From an uncultured bacterium (GTDB lineage: Bacteria; Atribacterota; Atribacteria; Atribacterales; Caldatribacteriaceae), in assembly GCA_937922705.1 (NCBI GenBank), contig CALAIW010000002.1:1-64000 (forward strand): a DNA stretch of 64,000 bases. The letters are read 5' to 3'. The notes beneath the pieces were generated by a model. The model made no database searches, was not told where the DNA came from, and saw nothing but the letters and a program-made list of their open reading frames with translations. This document shows, one piece after another, positions 16,498 through 26,067 of the stretch (its first letter is position 1; the number at the start of each line of letters is the position of its first letter). Made by a program: the position numbers and the translations under genes.

Positions 16498-17804
16498 CAT
16501 TCTTGCTCGATGTCGGTGAGGAGTTTCTTGCCAACGCGGGCAAGGAGGGACCGACGGTGGAAGAAAAGCCCCTCGTAGAAAGCAAGGGTTGCGTATTTCT
16601 CGTATGCGAGCGATGGGTCCGAAGGTAGGGGAAAGATGAAAGAAGATGACGTGTAGAAGTCTCGAACTGAAAGAGGAGAAGAAAAGGCTGCACTTCTTCC
16701 AGTGGGAAGGACGTGGTTGGGTCCATATCCGTAATCTCCTAAGGCGACCGGAGCGTATGGTCCAAGGAAGAACGCTCCGCCCTTACGGAGGCGTGGAAGG
16801 AGGGCAAGGGGGTTTTCCACCATAATCTCCACGTGTTCCGGAGCAAGGAAATTCACAAGATCCACTGCCGTGTCGAGACTCTCTACCTGGTAGAGAAAAA
16901 TTGGTGCAATACGATCGTGGGGAAAGGGAGCGCTGAGTAGTTCTTTCTCAAGATGCCTTTTTACTTCCATAAGGAGAGCTTCACTTGGTGAGGCAAGAAT
17001 GCTTACTGCAAGGGGATCGTGTTCAGCCTGGGCAAGAAGGTCAAGAGCAATCCACTCGGAAGGAGTGCTTTGGTCAGCAACGATGACGACTTCAGAGGGA
17101 CCAGCTAGGGTGTCAATGCCCACAATGCCCTGCAGCATCTTTTTCGCTGTAGTAACGTAGATGTTTCCGGGGCCCACGATTTTCTCTACGGGGGGGATGG
17201 TTTCGGTCCCAAAGCACGCTGCGGCAATGGCTTGTGCACCACCCACCCGGTATACTTCGTGCACCCCAAGAAAGAAAGCTGCAGCCAATGTTTCCCTGCG
17301 AACGTTTCCATCTTCTGCAGGCGGGGTAAAAAGGACGATTTCCTTAACGCCAGCAATTTGGGCTGGAATGACGGTCATGAGGCATGAGGAAGGGTAAGCA
17401 AACTTTCCCCCAGGAATGTAGCAACCCACTCTCTGGAGTGGCCGAAAAACTTCCCCAAGGAGAGATGCAGAACGCTCTACGAGACAAGACTTGGGTTTCT
17501 GCTTTTCGTGGAAATCTCGGATATTCGAAGCTGCAAAAGTGATCGCCTCTTTAAAGTCTTCTGGTGCTTTCTCCCAGGCTTCCTTAAGTTCCTCGTAAGA
17601 CACCCGGAAATCGGAAATCTCGCATCGGTCGAATTTTTTTGTATATTCTTGCAAAGCTTTGTCCTTTCTCTCTTTAACGTCCTCAACGATTTTCCGAACA
17701 TCCTCCTCAACTTTTTGCAAGGTATTGTAAAGGGAACAGCGGTCTGCTCTTAAATCTTTTGCAACCTCCTCAGGACTTCCAACCGGTCTTAGGACAATCT
17801 TCAT
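16485..17804 (-). CDS. hisD: Histidinol dehydrogenase
   Basis: The 439-residue NAD- and zinc-dependent enzyme performs the last two oxidations of histidine synthesis. Family motifs include [61 protein letters not shown] and, near the end, [17 protein letters not shown]; the zinc and catalytic residues are in the last two blocks. The start overlaps the end of hisG by 35 bp. It ends the three-gene minus-strand his group. Confidence 0.95.
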   Translation of the reverse strand: [439 protein letters not shown]

Positions 17805-18432
17805 TGCAGATCACTTCCTCCAAAGCTTTAGTGAATTCCTCAATCTCCCGGGTTTTTGTTTTTATGCTCACGTGGTTAGCTACAAGGCGGGTAGAGATAG
17901 GAATGATTTCTTCAAGAACGTGCAGGCGATTCTCTCGAAGGGTCCTTCCAGTAGATACAAGGTCAACGATACCGTCAGCAAGACCAATAGCTGGGGCAAG
18001 CTCAATAGATCCATACAAGGCTACGATGTCAGCGTGTATCCCCCGTTCTTGGATATACCGGCGGGTAAAGCGGGGGTACTTTGTAGCGATGCGAAGGTGT
18101 TCTCTTTGCAAGAGGTCCTCTATCTTAGTGTTTTCGGGTCCAGCAAGGACCATGACGCACTTTCCAATGCAGAGGTCAAGAAGTTCGTAAACCTCATTTT
18201 CCCGTTCAAGGAGGATATCCTTGCCCACGCATCCAAGGTCTGCTACACCATGTTCAACATAAGTGGCCACATCCTTTGGGTGCGAGAGAATAATCCGCCA
18301 CGGGAGGGAAGCATTCTCGATAACCAGCTGCCGAGAGGGAAGGGCAAGGGGGGTAGAAAGGAGGCGCGAGAGAAGCTCAAGAACCTCATCCTTTAATCTT
18401 CCAGTAGGAATGGTAATAGTGAGTTTTTTCAT
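17770..18432 (-). CDS. hisG: ATP phosphoribosyltransferase, short catalytic form
   Basis: The 220-residue enzyme starts histidine synthesis by joining ATP and PRPP. It is the short HisG form, lacking the C-terminal histidine-binding domain; such enzymes need HisZ, which is encoded directly upstream. Motifs are PTGRLKDEV, VEHGVADLGCVGKDIL, RIATKYPRFTRRY and the PRPP loop GLADGIVDLVSTGRTLRENRL. ATG 18432 overlaps the hisZ stop by 4 bp. Confidence 0.94.
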   Translation of the reverse strand: MKKLTITIPTGRLKDEVLELLSRLLSTPLALPSRQLVIENASLPWRIILSHPKDVATYVEHGVADLGCVGKDILLERENEVYELLDLCIGKCVMVLAGPENTKIEDLLQREHLRIATKYPRFTRRYIQERGIHADIVALYGSIELAPAIGLADGIVDLVSTGRTLRENRLHVLEEIIPISTRLVANHVSIKTKTREIEEFTKALEEVICNEDCPKTGWKS

Positions 18433-19619
18433 AACCCTTCCCCCTTAAGGAGGCGCTCAAAGACTTCTTCCTCAAGTTCTTCGAAAGCAAAAGAACCGTA
18501 TGCGGTAGTAAGGGTAAAGCCTTCTTTTTCGCTCTCCTCAAGAACAAGAGGAATTCCTTGGTCTCGGATGTACTTTGCGAAGCGAAAGACCCTTTTTCGA
18601 AAGAGAGGGGGGTAAAAAAGCACGGGGGGTGAGTAACGTTCCTTCTTCCAAGAAAATCCTTTTTCTAAGGCTTCAAGGATTCGCTCGAGAAAAATCGCAA
18701 AGCCACAGGCTGGGAGATCTTTCCCAAATATTTGGAAGAGCTCGTCGTACCTTCCTCCTGCCAGGAGGGGATATCCTACCTGTGGCGAGAATCCTTCAAA
18801 TATAATCCCGGTGTAGTAATCAAAGTCGCGCACAAGCCCAATGTTTACCGAAAGGTATTCAGAAAGCTCAAAATCCTCAAGAATTGCCCAGGTGTCAAGG
18901 AGCTCCTGTATCGCTTTCTGCCACTTTTCGTTTTCGGGAAAAAGCGGTGCGAGGTTTTCAAGGAGGTCTCTTTTCCCACGCAGGAAGGGAAAGCGTGGTA
19001 GGAGCGTCCTAAGGGGGGAGGGGAAGTTACTGTCCTTGCAAAGACCTTGCAGTGTGGTAAAGTCTCTCCTTTTCATGGCTTTTTTCACTTCCTCTTTTTG
19101 AGAAGGAGAGAGGGGAAGGGATTCAAGAATCCCTCGAAAGATTCCAGCATGGCTTAGATCAACCTCGAAGTTCTGTATCTCCGTCTCCTTAAGGGCAAGA
19201 ATGGCAAGAGCAATGACTTCTGCGTCCTTTGATGGACCGCCTCTACCGACGCACTCAAGTCCTACCTGAGTGAATTCACTCTCAGTACGGAAAGGAGAGG
19301 AAGGATAACGAAAAACCTTACCACTGTAATAGACTCGAAGAGGAAGCGGGCTACTTTCTCGGGAGCACATACGGGCAACAGAAGTGGTAAATTCAGGACG
19401 AAGACACACAAGTTTACCATCCCGGTTTAGGAATTTGTAAATACGTTCTTTCATTTCTTCATTCATCGTTTTTTCGAATAGAGCATAGTACTCGAGGGTT
19501 GGTGGCTCAACTTCAGCATATCCCCACCGTTCAAAAAGCTCTCGAAGGCGCATTTCTATATTTCTACGGATTTTTGCTTCCCAGGGATATACATCTTTCA
19601 TCCCAAAAACCAGTTCCAA
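18429..19619 (-). CDS. hisZ: ATP phosphoribosyltransferase regulatory subunit HisZ
   Basis: The 396-residue protein resembles the catalytic core of histidyl-tRNA synthetase but pairs with short HisG as allosteric subunit. Class II motif remnants are visible: a motif-2-like LRPEFTTSVARMC with YYSGKVFRY and ESEFTQVGLECVG, and a HisA-like YYTGIIFEGFSPQVG. The absence of a clear anticodon-binding domain and the hisG neighbour favour HisZ over HisS. TTG 19619 follows AGGGAAGGGG; ATG 19601 is an alternative start. Confidence 0.88.
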   Translation of the reverse strand: MELVFGMKDVYPWEAKIRRNIEMRLRELFERWGYAEVEPPTLEYYALFEKTMNEEMKERIYKFLNRDGKLVCLRPEFTTSVARMCSRESSPLPLRVYYSGKVFRYPSSPFRTESEFTQVGLECVGRGGPSKDAEVIALAILALKETEIQNFEVDLSHAGIFRGILESLPLSPSQKEEVKKAMKRRDFTTLQGLCKDSNFPSPLRTLLPRFPFLRGKRDLLENLAPLFPENEKWQKAIQELLDTWAILEDFELSEYLSVNIGLVRDFDYYTGIIFEGFSPQVGYPLLAGGRYDELFQIFGKDLPACGFAIFLERILEALEKGFSWKKERYSPPVLFYPPLFRKRVFRFAKYIRDQGIPLVLEESEKEGFTLTTAYGSFAFEELEEEVFERLLKGEGL

Positions 19620-19651
19620 TTTTTTGGCCCCTTCCCTATAATGTTGGAAAA

Positions 19652-19680
19652 AGTATAGAAGTATTCACGATGCTTTGCAA
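19652..19680 (-). promoter_or_regulatory. his operon promoter
   Basis: On the minus strand TTGCAA (19680-19675) and TATACT (19657-19652) are spaced 17 bp. Transcription would begin near 19645, giving a leader of about 25 nt with no visible attenuator. Confidence 0.65.
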
Positions 19681-19697
19681 GAACCTGGAGGCATATC

Positions 19698-20720
19698 ATG
19701 GGAAGCGTAAAGGATCTTGTCGTTCTTGCGTCACCGCGTGAAGAAGAGCCTGGTCGGGGGAAGTTCGTCTTTTCTGACCGATACTCGGTATTTGACTGGG
19801 GGGAGATGCCTGATACCATTCCCTACAAGGGAATGTCCCTTTGTCTTATCGGTGCTTACTTTTTTGAGAAACTCGAGAAAGCAGGTATCCGTACTCACTA
19901 CCTTGGCCTTGAAGAAGGAGGGAGAATCAAGAGGCTCTCGGAACTCCGGGAACCGGTAAGCACCATGCACATACAGCTCGTCCGTGTCATTCTCCCTTCT
20001 CGAACAGAAACAGGGTACGACTACGGACTCTACCGGTATGTTCGGGGAAACTTTCTCATCCCTTTTGAGTTCATTTACCGCAACATGCTTCCCGAGGAGT
20101 CAAGCCTTAGAAAGCGTGTGGTGGAGGGGAAAGTGACCCTTGAAGAGCTTGGACTTTCTGAACTTCCCTCACCGGGGGTGCCCCTTCCCGAGCCGATTCT
20201 TGATGTTTCCACCAAACTCGAAGAACAGGATAGATATGTAAGCTGGTCTGTAATCGAGGAACTTGGTATTCTTAGTGCTGAGGAGATACGGAACGTTAAA
20301 GAAACTCTGCTTTTTGTAGACCGTTTCATTACCCGGGAAATGCGCCGTATAGGTATTGAGAATGAGGATGGAAAGATCGAGCTTGCCCTTGATGGGAATC
20401 GTAATCTTATCCTCGTAGATGTCGTGGGAACTCCTGATGAGTGCCGCTTTACCTTTCGAGGCATGCCCATGAGTAAAGAGATTCTTCGCTCTTTTTATCG
20501 AAAAACAGAGTGGTACAGAGAGGTTCAAAAAGCAAAGCAGAACCATCCATTTGACTGGAAAGCTTGTGTTACAAGTACACCGCCTCCTCTTCCTTCAGAC
20601 CTTATACAGCTTGTTAGTTGGTTGTATCAGCGTATCGCTATGGATTTGACGCAACGGGAATGGTTTCCTGGTGTTCCCTCTCTTGAGGAAATCGTTGAGA
20701 AATTTTGCCAGCTTGTTTAA
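19698..20720 (+). CDS. purC: Phosphoribosylaminoimidazole-succinocarboxamide (SAICAR) synthase, long form
   Basis: The 340-residue protein matches SAICAR synthetase, which joins CAIR and aspartate in purine synthesis. Recognisable are FSDRYSVFDWGEMPDTIPYKG at the ATP site, MHIQLVRVILP, RYVRGNFLIPFEFIYRN, and LVDVVGTPDECRF near the active site. It is about 100 residues longer than the E. coli or Bacillus enzyme and resembles the long archaeal-type form. ATG 19698 follows CTGGAGG. It is divergent from hisZ; TATAAT at 19637-19642 could be its -10 but lacks a clear -35. A tRNA gene follows 21 bp after the stop. Confidence 0.9.
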   Translation: MGSVKDLVVLASPREEEPGRGKFVFSDRYSVFDWGEMPDTIPYKGMSLCLIGAYFFEKLEKAGIRTHYLGLEEGGRIKRLSELREPVSTMHIQLVRVILPSRTETGYDYGLYRYVRGNFLIPFEFIYRNMLPEESSLRKRVVEGKVTLEELGLSELPSPGVPLPEPILDVSTKLEEQDRYVSWSVIEELGILSAEEIRNVKETLLFVDRFITREMRRIGIENEDGKIELALDGNRNLILVDVVGTPDECRFTFRGMPMSKEILRSFYRKTEWYREVQKAKQNHPFDWKACVTSTPPPLPSDLIQLVSWLYQRIAMDLTQREWFPGVPSLEEIVEKFCQLV

Positions 20721-20741
20721 AATTTAGATAGTAGTCATGGT

Positions 20742-20817
20742 GCGCCCGTAGCTCAAAGGATAGAGCAGCGGTCTCCTAAACCGCAGGTTGAGGGTTCGAG
20801 TCCCGCCGGGCGCACCA
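20742..20817 (+). tRNA. tRNA-Arg (anticodon CCU)
   Basis: A full cloverleaf can be drawn: acceptor GCGCCCG with CGGGCGC, D arm GCTC/GAGC, anticodon stem GCGGT/ACCGC with loop CTCCTAA (anticodon CCT), and T arm with GGTTCGAGTCC. Discriminator A and an encoded CCA follow. It decodes AGG. It sits between purC and a FIST-GGDEF gene, with only about 55 bp to the next start. Confidence 0.97.
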
Positions 20818-20872
20818 GAAAAGGAGGATGTTATACCTATCCTTACCCCAGGATGCTTCAGAAGGTGCCTTC

Positions 20873-22903
20873 ATGAAGGTGAGGCTTGCTGTAAGCACCG
20901 CCTCCTGTGAAGAAGCAGTGTTTCAGGAGATTCTCCCTTGCATTGTCTCTGAAAGTTTGGGACCAGCTTTTCTTTTTCTCTTTATTACCCCTCAATATGA
21001 CCCTGAGAAGCTGGTAGCGAGTTTTCGAGAGAAGTTTCCATCCACCAAAGTTCTTGGATGCTCTGCTGAGGGAGTCATTGCAGGCCAAAGGGTCTTTTTC
21101 CAAGGAGTTGTAGTCTGTGCTCTTTTTGGAGAGGATTTTCAAGCTTGGACATTTGTTCCCCCTGGGGATGGGAATAATCCCTATACCCTGGGACGGCAAG
21201 CTGGGGAGATGATTCGTAGGACATTGCTCCAAGAGGGAACGGTTATTATACTTCCTGATCCTTCCCTTGAGATTCCTGTTTTTCTCCAGGGACTTTATAA
21301 CGTTCTTGGGCCTCGCTTCCTCTACCTAGGGGGAGGGACAGGAAGATTTCGCTTCACCGAAAAGGGTTGTGCTCGTGGACCTGTGAGTATTGGAGTTTTT
21401 GGAGGGATTGTCTTCTCTTCCTTTGCCGCACATGGATGGTCTCCAACCCGGGAGCTCCTTGTGATTACGAAAGCAAGAGGAAGAGAGGTAGTTGAAATCG
21501 ATGGAATTTCTCCCTTTGAGGCGTACCGGGAACGAGTGGGAGACTTCCCCCAAGATGCACTTCCCCAAATTGGGACTCTGTACCCTTTGGGGTTCCCAAG
21601 CATATGTGGAGAGTTCCTTATCCGAGACCCAGCGTATTTCACCCCAGACGGAGCCATGGGGTTTGTAGGTGCCAGTGTGCCTCAGGGGGCAGTAGGATAT
21701 ATCATGAAGGGGAAAAAAGAGAGTATTCTTAAAGCGGCAAAAGAGGCCGGGAAAAGAGCAAAAGCCTCTGTGAGAAACCCTCTTTTTGCCCTTCTCTTTG
21801 ATTGCGTGAGTCGTTCTCTTTTACTTGGAGAGGGTTTCCAAGAAGAACTTGCTAGTATTCAGGACAGTCTCGGCAACATTCCTCTTTTTGGCTTTCTCAG
21901 CGGTGGGGAGATTCACCCTTACGGGAAAGCGCCGCTTTTTCGAAACAAAACTGTTGTAGTAGCTGTTGCTGGAGAGGGAAGGAAAGAGGGTTGTCTTTTA
22001 CCTCCTTCTGATGTTCCTCTTGAAGCAGAACTTGCTGTTCTCCACGAGATTGCTGCACTATCTCTTTCCGAACCTCAGGAACGGTTCTTCCAGGAAATCG
22101 TAGAGCGGGCAGTGCGTCTTTTTGGGGTACAGCGGATGGCGCTTCTCTGGAGGAAGAATGAGGCCCTCTGGGGTTTCTCTTCGAGGAGGGAAGCAGAAGA
22201 AGTGATGCAAGAGCCCGGAAAGGAACGGTGGTTTTTTTCGATGCATATAGGAGGTATAGAAGCTTTACTCTTTCTTGAAGCTCCCTTTCCTCTTACTCGA
22301 AGAGAGTGCCGCTTGTATACGCTTCTTGCTAAGAAGATTGAGGAGATCCTTCGCTTTATGCAACATTCTGAAGAGAGAGAACAGCGAATTCAGGAGCTTG
22401 AATACCTTTCACTCACCGATGATCTCACCGGGCTTTACAACCGGAGGGGGTTTCTTGTTCTGGCAGAGCATGCCCTGCTCCAAGCAAAGCGCGAGGGAAA
22501 AGGGGTTGGGATCCTCTTTATCGATCTTGATAACCTCAAGTGGATTAATGACCAATTTGGCCATGAAGAGGGGGACAAAGTGCTTCGAGAATTTAGTAAA
22601 ATCCTTCGAAAGGTTTTCCGGCGGTCAGACATTCTTGCCCGCATCGGTGGAGATGAGTTTGCGGTCTTTTTAAAGGGGGTAAAGGATACAGACCTTCAGC
22701 GAATCCTCGACCGCCTCAAGACTCTTGTCGAGGAATGGAACAGAGATATTTCGCGTTCGTACCACCTTTCCTTCAGCGCTGGGTGGGTACCCTCACCTCC
22801 TTTAGAGGCGCAGAGAATTCAGGAGCTTCTCTCTCTTGCCGATGCCGAAATGTATCGTGAGAAGCGTAGGAAGAGAGGAAATGATTCCTTCATTTCTTTG
22901 TAA
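20873..22903 (+). CDS. FIST sensor domain diguanylate cyclase (FIST_N-FIST_C-GGDEF)
   Basis: The 676-residue protein begins with FIST_N and FIST_C domains (about residues 1-390; LGCSAEGVIAGQ, LFDCVSRSLLLG, FGFLSGGEI), a cytoplasmic small-ligand sensor proposed to bind amino acids. A linker follows, then a GGDEF domain with the intact motif GGDEF near residue 592 and an upstream RxxD inhibitory site (RRSD). It should make cyclic di-GMP in response to a ligand. ATG 20873 follows GAAGGTG; the earlier ATG at 20828 has no spacing from its site. The gene directly follows tRNA-Arg, and its end overlaps the convergent pgi by 14 bp. Confidence 0.87.
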   Translation: MKVRLAVSTASCEEAVFQEILPCIVSESLGPAFLFLFITPQYDPEKLVASFREKFPSTKVLGCSAEGVIAGQRVFFQGVVVCALFGEDFQAWTFVPPGDGNNPYTLGRQAGEMIRRTLLQEGTVIILPDPSLEIPVFLQGLYNVLGPRFLYLGGGTGRFRFTEKGCARGPVSIGVFGGIVFSSFAAHGWSPTRELLVITKARGREVVEIDGISPFEAYRERVGDFPQDALPQIGTLYPLGFPSICGEFLIRDPAYFTPDGAMGFVGASVPQGAVGYIMKGKKESILKAAKEAGKRAKASVRNPLFALLFDCVSRSLLLGEGFQEELASIQDSLGNIPLFGFLSGGEIHPYGKAPLFRNKTVVVAVAGEGRKEGCLLPPSDVPLEAELAVLHEIAALSLSEPQERFFQEIVERAVRLFGVQRMALLWRKNEALWGFSSRREAEEVMQEPGKERWFFSMHIGGIEALLFLEAPFPLTRRECRLYTLLAKKIEEILRFMQHSEEREQRIQELEYLSLTDDLTGLYNRRGFLVLAEHALLQAKREGKGVGILFIDLDNLKWINDQFGHEEGDKVLREFSKILRKVFRRSDILARIGGDEFAVFLKGVKDTDLQRILDRLKTLVEEWNRDISRSYHLSFSAGWVPSPPLEAQRIQELLSLADAEMYREKRRKRGNDSFISL

Positions 22904-24566
22904 GAAGTGTGGCGATTTGTTCAAGGGCTTCTGCCGCTTTCGTGTTTGAAACAACAAGAGTAAGAGTGTTCCGCCCTCTTTCCCGAAGGGCTTCGCGGTC
23001 AGCAAGCGCCTGAATCATTTTAAGGGTGCCAAAACTTAAAGAGCTTTTAGGTTTTCCTGCTTCATCAGGAATGGGAAGGTCCTCATCGCTTACGGTGATG
23101 ATTTGGAGAAAGCTTCCTTTCCCCCCATCCCCTTTGTGAAGTTGTCCTGTAGAGTGGAGATATCGGGGACCATATCCTAAGGAGACAACTGTTTTGTATT
23201 TTTCTTCAAGCCTTGTGGCAAGAATTTCAAGGACTCGTGAGAGTGCAGCATTGTAGGGTGTAAACGCCTGAATAGCCAGGTATCCGTCTGGTTTTAGCCT
23301 GCTGGTAAATGATTCGAGCGCCTCTCTAAGGGAAGAGACGTCTTCTTCCCAAAGAAAGGCAAGTGCTTCGTTGCTCTGTACGCTCTCGGGAAGTTTTTCT
23401 TTTCCAGCACGAAGTATTTCTCGGGTGAAGCGTTTAGTGAGCTCCACATCAGGTTGGTCAAAAGGGTTGATACCGATAAGGTATCCCGCAAGGGCTACAG
23501 CAAATGCGAAAAGGTAAGCCTGCTTCCCAAGGGCATATGGAGTTTCTATGGGTATGGCAATGTATGGAGAACCGTTGCTCTCGAGGGTTTCGAGAAAGCT
23601 GAGTAGATTGTCGTTTTCGCTTTCAAAAAAGACGATATATGCTACATCTTTGCGGGCGAAATGAACCAGATGTTTCTTCACTACTGGGAGAATACCCTTG
23701 CCATTCTTTCCGGTACTTTCCGCGATAAGTTGTTCGAGCCACATGCCAAAGGTTGCAAATTGAGCCGAGGGGAAAAGGAGAATCGCCTTGTCACATCCAG
23801 AAAGGGCAAGGCTTCCAAGGAAGGTTCCAAGAATTGCCCCTTCATTGTCCTCAAGCGGATGGTCAGGAAAGCACATTTCCATACCTTTCTGTGCCTCCTT
23901 AAGAAGGGCAAGAAGGTCTACACCAAGCAAGGATGCTGGGAGGAGGCCAAAAAATGAGAAGATAGAGTACCGTCCTCCAAGGTTGGGGTTGTTGCCAAAG
24001 ATATTCCGGAAATGATACCTTTGGACTTCCCTGACGAGGGGACTTCCCGGATCAGTGATGGCTATAAAGTGTGTTCCAGGGTTTTCTACACCAATTTCTT
24101 TAAGGAGCGTGTAGAAGTATCGGAAGAGTACCGCCGTTTCAAGTGTTGTCCCCGATTTTGTGGATACAATGTAGAGAGTTGTTCGGGGATCATCGGTACA
24201 CGCCCTGATTTCCTCTGGATCGGTGGTGTCAAGAACACAAAGGGGTAAAGAATCTTTCTCCTTTGGAAAGGCCTCAGAAAACATGAGTGGGGCAAGGCTT
24301 GAACCACCCATGCCAAGAAGGACGGTCCTTGTGAAACCTGTCTTACGCACATCGTCCGCAAGCTGGTTCAAAATCCCTATCATGCCTTGCATCCTGCAAG
24401 GTGCTTCAAGCCAGTCAAGACGGTCGGTGATTTCTTTGGGATCCTCGCTCCAGAGGGTGTAATCCTTGTTCCAGATTCGCAAAATAACTCTTTGGTGACG
24501 TACAAGTTTCAGGGATTCTCTAAAGGCCTCTTCGTAGTCTCCAAGAAAGATTCTCCACTTTCCCAT
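22890..24566 (-). CDS. pgi: Glucose-6-phosphate isomerase
   Basis: The 558-residue protein is a phosphoglucose isomerase of the type seen alone or fused to transaldolase (COG0166). Recognisable pieces are VLLGMGGSSLAPLMFSEAF, the SIS-like TKSGTTLETAVLFRYF, NLGGRYSIFSFFGLLPASL and GYGPRYLHSTGQLHKGDGGKG near the C-terminus. ATG 24566 is chosen because AAGGGGG lies 7 bp upstream; a much longer upstream extension in this frame has no family similarity. It shares 14 bp with the convergent FIST-GGDEF gene. Confidence 0.92.
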   Translation of the reverse strand: MGKWRIFLGDYEEAFRESLKLVRHQRVILRIWNKDYTLWSEDPKEITDRLDWLEAPCRMQGMIGILNQLADDVRKTGFTRTVLLGMGGSSLAPLMFSEAFPKEKDSLPLCVLDTTDPEEIRACTDDPRTTLYIVSTKSGTTLETAVLFRYFYTLLKEIGVENPGTHFIAITDPGSPLVREVQRYHFRNIFGNNPNLGGRYSIFSFFGLLPASLLGVDLLALLKEAQKGMEMCFPDHPLEDNEGAILGTFLGSLALSGCDKAILLFPSAQFATFGMWLEQLIAESTGKNGKGILPVVKKHLVHFARKDVAYIVFFESENDNLLSFLETLESNGSPYIAIPIETPYALGKQAYLFAFAVALAGYLIGINPFDQPDVELTKRFTREILRAGKEKLPESVQSNEALAFLWEEDVSSLREALESFTSRLKPDGYLAIQAFTPYNAALSRVLEILATRLEEKYKTVVSLGYGPRYLHSTGQLHKGDGGKGSFLQIITVSDEDLPIPDEAGKPKSSLSFGTLKMIQALADREALRERGRNTLTLVVSNTKAAEALEQIATLLTKK

Positions 24567-24617
24567 GATCATACCCCCTTCTTGCTCATTGTACCTTAAA
24601 GCGGGTCGAGGAAAAAG

Positions 24618-24628
24618 CATGGTATAAT
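24618..24628 (+). promoter_or_regulatory. Extended -10 promoter of the membrane protein gene
   Basis: TGG-TATAAT (24620-24628) is an extended -10 element about 35 bp before the GTG start at 24664. No good -35 hexamer is visible. Confidence 0.5.
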
Positions 24629-24663
24629 GGAGGCCATAAAATAGGGATTGAGGAGGGGTAATT

Positions 24664-25269
24664 GTGCGAGTTGACTTTCGGGAAGTGCTGCAAAAGCCTC
24701 TTGAAATCCTTGGCCGTGTTCCAATAGTACTTATTCCTGCTCTCTGTGCTGGGGTGGTGAACCTTGCCATAAGTTTTGTGAGGCTTCGGACATGGACGGT
24801 CTTTGTATTCTCTGTCCTTGGTATGTTTGTAACCCTCTTTTGCCTTGCCTGGGGAGTTCTTCTTCTTGAGAAGTACCTCAGGGGTGAGAAACCAGACCTT
24901 GTCAAGAGTTGGGACACTCTCTCTCAGAAAGTTCCAAACGTCATCGTGGCGGCAATTATCGTTGCTATCCTTGTTACCTTTGGTGCTTATTTCTTTATCC
25001 TTCCAGGCATACTCCTTGAAGTTATCCTGATCATAACCATTCCCCGCACGGCGCAGGAAAACGCGACCTTTGACAAGGCCTTGCTGTATTCTTTACGGTT
25101 TGCGTTTCAAGAGATGTATTTCCTCATTCTTCTCCTCTATGTGGCAATTGCTTTTGGTCTTGCCTTTATTCCGTATGTTGGGGAAATACTGAGTAGTGTT
25201 TTTATTATTGTGTGGGTTTCATACCTTTACCTCACTCGCAGCCAAGAGTTCGTTGACAGACCTTTGTAG
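24664..25269 (+). CDS. Multi-pass membrane protein of unknown function
   Basis: The 201-residue protein has about five hydrophobic segments (near residues 20-40, 45-65, 95-125, 150-170 and 172-192). Its layout resembles the membrane domains found next to glycerophosphodiesterases and the DUF4013 group, but no catalytic motif is visible. GTG 24664 follows GAGGAGGGG. The gene precedes an amino-acid ABC operon by 36 bp and may be co-transcribed with it. I cannot assign a function. Confidence 0.65.
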   Translation: MRVDFREVLQKPLEILGRVPIVLIPALCAGVVNLAISFVRLRTWTVFVFSVLGMFVTLFCLAWGVLLLEKYLRGEKPDLVKSWDTLSQKVPNVIVAAIIVAILVTFGAYFFILPGILLEVILIITIPRTAQENATFDKALLYSLRFAFQEMYFLILLLYVAIAFGLAFIPYVGEILSSVFIIVWVSYLYLTRSQEFVDRPL

Positions 25270-25305
25270 AAGCAGTATATTCGAGAAAAAAGGAGGGAAT
25301 GTGCA

Positions 25306-26067
25306 ATGAAAAAGCTTATATTCTGTGTGCTTTTTGTACTTTTTGGGCTGAGTGCTTTGGGGCATGCTTCAACGCTTGACGAGATTAAGGCTCGAGGGAA
25401 AATCTACATCGGAACCGATGCTACGTATCCGCCTATGGAGTTCCGTGACGAGAAGGGCGAAATCGTAGGATTCGATATCGATCTTGGGCGAGCTATTGCG
25501 GAGGAACTTGGGGTGGAAGCCGTATTTATCGATACCGCATGGGATGGAATTTTCCCCGCTCTAGATGCTGGAAAGTTTGACGTTATCATTTCCTCGACCT
25601 CCATTACCGAGGAGCGACTGAAGTCGAAAGAGATGAGCGACCCGTATTACGTGACCTCTCAGGCCATAGCGGTTCGCAAAGACAACGATACTATCAAAGG
25701 ACCCGAGGATCTCAGGGGGAAAGTTGTGGCAGTGCAGATTGGAACAACGGGGGATCTTGCGGTGAGCGAGATGGAAGGAGTAACGGTTAAGCGTTTTGAT
25801 ACCATTGACAAGGCATACATGGAAGTCCTGAACGGCCGAGCTGATGCAGTGGTAAATGACCTCTCTGAGGTTGCATACCGGATGCAAATGCTCCCAGGTA
25901 TGAAGATCGTGGCCACGTTCCGGGAAGGAGAGGAAAGATATGGGGTGACGATGCGCAAAGGAGACGTGGAACTTCTTGCGGCAATTAACGAGGCGCTTAG
26001 AAAAATCAAGGAATCTGGAAAGTACGACGAAATCTACAAAAAGTGGTTTGGGGAGTTAGTAAAGTAA
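25306..26067 (+). CDS. Polar amino acid ABC transporter substrate-binding protein
   Basis: The 253-residue protein has an export signal (residues 1-22, ending near HAS) and a family 3 solute-binding domain. Typical motifs are IYIGTDATYPPMEFRDEKGEIVGFDIDLG, FDVIISSTSIT and VQIGTTGDLA. It captures polar amino acids such as arginine, glutamine or histidine outside the membrane. The signal lacks a clear lipobox Cys. Permease and ATPase follow in the same direction. The exact ligand cannot be told. Confidence 0.92.
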   Translation: MKKLIFCVLFVLFGLSALGHASTLDEIKARGKIYIGTDATYPPMEFRDEKGEIVGFDIDLGRAIAEELGVEAVFIDTAWDGIFPALDAGKFDVIISSTSITEERLKSKEMSDPYYVTSQAIAVRKDNDTIKGPEDLRGKVVAVQIGTTGDLAVSEMEGVTVKRFDTIDKAYMEVLNGRADAVVNDLSEVAYRMQMLPGMKIVATFREGEERYGVTMRKGDVELLAAINEALRKIKESGKYDEIYKKWFGELVK

